Source: Candidatus Sumerlaeota bacterium (GTDB taxonomy: Bacteria; Sumerlaeota; Sumerlaeia; JADFCT01). Taken from it: 29,680 nucleotides of DNA. Shown here one piece after another: positions 28,876 through 29,680 of this stretch (positions are counted from its first letter, which is position 1; the number at the start of each line of letters is the position of its first letter). The stretch covers positions 1 to 29,680 of the forward strand of contig JAPLSP010000716.1 in the NCBI GenBank assembly GCA_026398575.1, written 5' to 3'. The translations under genes were made by a program, and so were the position numbers. The notes under the pieces were generated by a model. That model did no database searches. It had not been told where the DNA came from and saw only the letters and a program-made list of their open reading frames with translations.

Positions 28876-29680
28876 TCAGCGCTTGTCAGGCGGCGGTTTT
28901 GGGCCAGCGATGCGGAAGGCGGGCGAAAAGAGGAGACGCACCCGCTTCACGCCTTGTTCGTCTTGGGAAGATTCATAGAGCCGCCAGAGGATTCCGAACC
29001 GGCTCGACTTGGGCGTGGATTCGCCGCGCATGAGATACCATAAGACGTCCCAATGGCGCTCCTCGGGTTTGTGTTCGGAGTAATAAAAACGATAGAGCAG
29101 GCTGAAATAGCTTTCTTGATTTTTATTGTCCGAAGCGGTGGCATAGAGCGGGAAAAGCGCATTTTGGGTTAAATCCTGACGGATGTTTCCCGAGCTGTCC
29201 CGCGCATAGGCCTCGGCGCTGGTGAAGAAAAAGAATTGCCGTTCGATTCGCCGCAATTCTCCCGGCGTCTCCACCGACATGCCGTTGGCCGCGTCCAGGC
29301 GCCCGATGCGCCCTTTATCAATATGTACTTTGATCAACAGGGGCAGGATCAGAAGATCGCTGATTTCCCTGCGCGCATACTCGTTTTGAGAAGCGACGAC
29401 GCCCGTGCGCCAACGCCACGAAATCAGGGGCAGGACGCTTCGGGGCAGGAACGACCAGGAATATTCCCGCTCGCCTTCGCGCGTGATATTGATGAATGGC
29501 CAGAAATAGCGGGTCTCTGTGTGATAGGCATTATTCGAGTGATAATAGAACGGAAAGAAGATATATCGCCAATGGACATCGGTGGGATTGGCGATGGGGG
29601 ATTGCGGATTGCGGATTGCGGATTGCGGATTGGCGGTTGCGGATTGCGGATTGGCAGCCGGCGCTTTCGATTTGGCGATT
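28876..29680 (-). CDS. Aromatic-rich protein, N-terminus beyond window
   Basis: The minus-strand frame is open from the stop at 28876 to the window edge, giving 267 residues of the C-terminal part; the start lies outside. A TTG at 29337 could be mistaken for a start, but the similar sequence runs on upstream. The chain alternates aromatic and polar residues in short blocks (RYIFFPFYYHSN, RYFWPFINITREGER, ALFPLYATAS, SYFSLLYRFYYSEHK, WDVLWYLMRGES), a pattern compatible with beta strands of a surface or outer-membrane protein, but I recognise no family. Near the window edge, a heptad linker of the QSAIRNP type is encoded by the 7-base repeat at 29600-29655. Convergent with the DUF4091 gene. Confidence 0.65.
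   Translation of the reverse strand, partial: IAKSKAPAANPQSATANPQSAIRNPQSPIANPTDVHWRYIFFPFYYHSNNAYHTETRYFWPFINITREGEREYSWSFLPRSVLPLISWRWRTGVVASQNEYARREISDLLILPLLIKVHIDKGRIGRLDAANGMSVETPGELRRIERQFFFFTSAEAYARDSSGNIRQDLTQNALFPLYATASDNKNQESYFSLLYRFYYSEHKPEERHWDVLWYLMRGESTPKSSRFGILWRLYESSQDEQGVKRVRLLFSPAFRIAGPKPPPDKR
29600..29655 (-). repeat. 7-bp tandem repeat (gattgcg) in coding frame
   Basis: Four exact gattgcg units (29600-29627) are followed by variants gattggcg, gttgcg, gattgcg and gattggc. On the minus strand the 7-mer has no stop in any frame and yields the heptapeptide QSAIRNP, so the unit can expand or contract without stop codons, though changes that are not multiples of three units shift the downstream frame. 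Confidence 0.9.

Noticed and set aside
28784..28978. Short plus-strand ORF spanning the repeat near 28800
   Set aside because: Made of repeat-encoded residues plus antisense of the partial gene; no independent support.

Overview
The window looks like chromosomal DNA of an uncultured, GC-rich, Gram-negative-type bacterium. Its gene content recalls the Planctomycetota-Verrucomicrobiota-Lentisphaerota group or neighbours such as Kiritimatiellota, Sumerlaeota or Hydrogenedentota: a long sodium/solute symporter, a Tat-exported sugar isomerase-like TIM barrel, DUF4091 (GH123-like) and GHL10 glycoside-hydrolase-like proteins, an exported formylglycine-enzyme-fold protein, LamG-bearing membrane glycosyltransferases, and many short tandem repeats in spacers and linkers. 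This is an inference from gene content; there is no rRNA or other phylogenetic marker except EttA. No tRNA, rRNA or CRISPR array was seen.

Layout. 1-2100: a 25-bp direct repeat and a membrane-anchored HEAT-type protein. 2101-2396: a 24-bp minisatellite in front of a sodium/solute symporter (2397-4640). 4641-5120: a gene-free spacer with three consecutive 3-nt-loop hairpins enclosed by a long-range stem. 5121-11108 (minus strand): a visibly AT-richer operon reading lipoprotein substrate-binding protein, ABC permease, a 901-aa protein with a divergent DisA-like (diadenylate cyclase, DAC) domain, a SAM methyltransferase and an ABC ATPase. All genes after the permease start at a 4-nt ATGA/GTGA overlap. 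11109-11464: the operon's upstream region and a minisatellite. 11465-12514: a RhuM-family gene. 12515-12733: an intergenic repeat with a perfect 39-bp inverted repeat. 12734-13720: Tat-signal sugar isomerase. 13771-15422: an insertion sequence with near-perfect 32-bp inverted ends and a frameshift in an A9 tract. 15508-19259: a flippase-like membrane protein and a polytopic protein with a C-terminal LamG domain. 19399-21600: a convergent GT39-type glycosyltransferase, also ending in LamG. 21706-23175: exported SUMF/FGE-fold protein. 23505-24920: GHL10-like protein. 25169-26842: the ABC-F translation factor EttA. 26947-28812: exported DUF4091 protein. 28876 to the end: an aromatic-rich protein cut by the window edge.

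The best candidate for an undescribed system is the 5.1-11.1 kb operon. A putative cyclic-dinucleotide synthase and a methyltransferase are embedded, by translational coupling, between the permease and ATPase genes of a nitrate/sulfonate/thiamine-precursor-type ABC importer. The second theme is repeats. At least seven different short repeat families occupy spacers or linkers. One of them (16514-16613 and 28798-28872) keeps a small hairpin whose stem bases change in a compensating way between copies.

The other genes form a surface and carbohydrate theme: lipid-linked sugar transfer by the flippase-like protein and GT-C enzymes with lectin-like LamG tails, glycan-active exported proteins, and sugar or solute uptake. 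EttA is a housekeeping gene.
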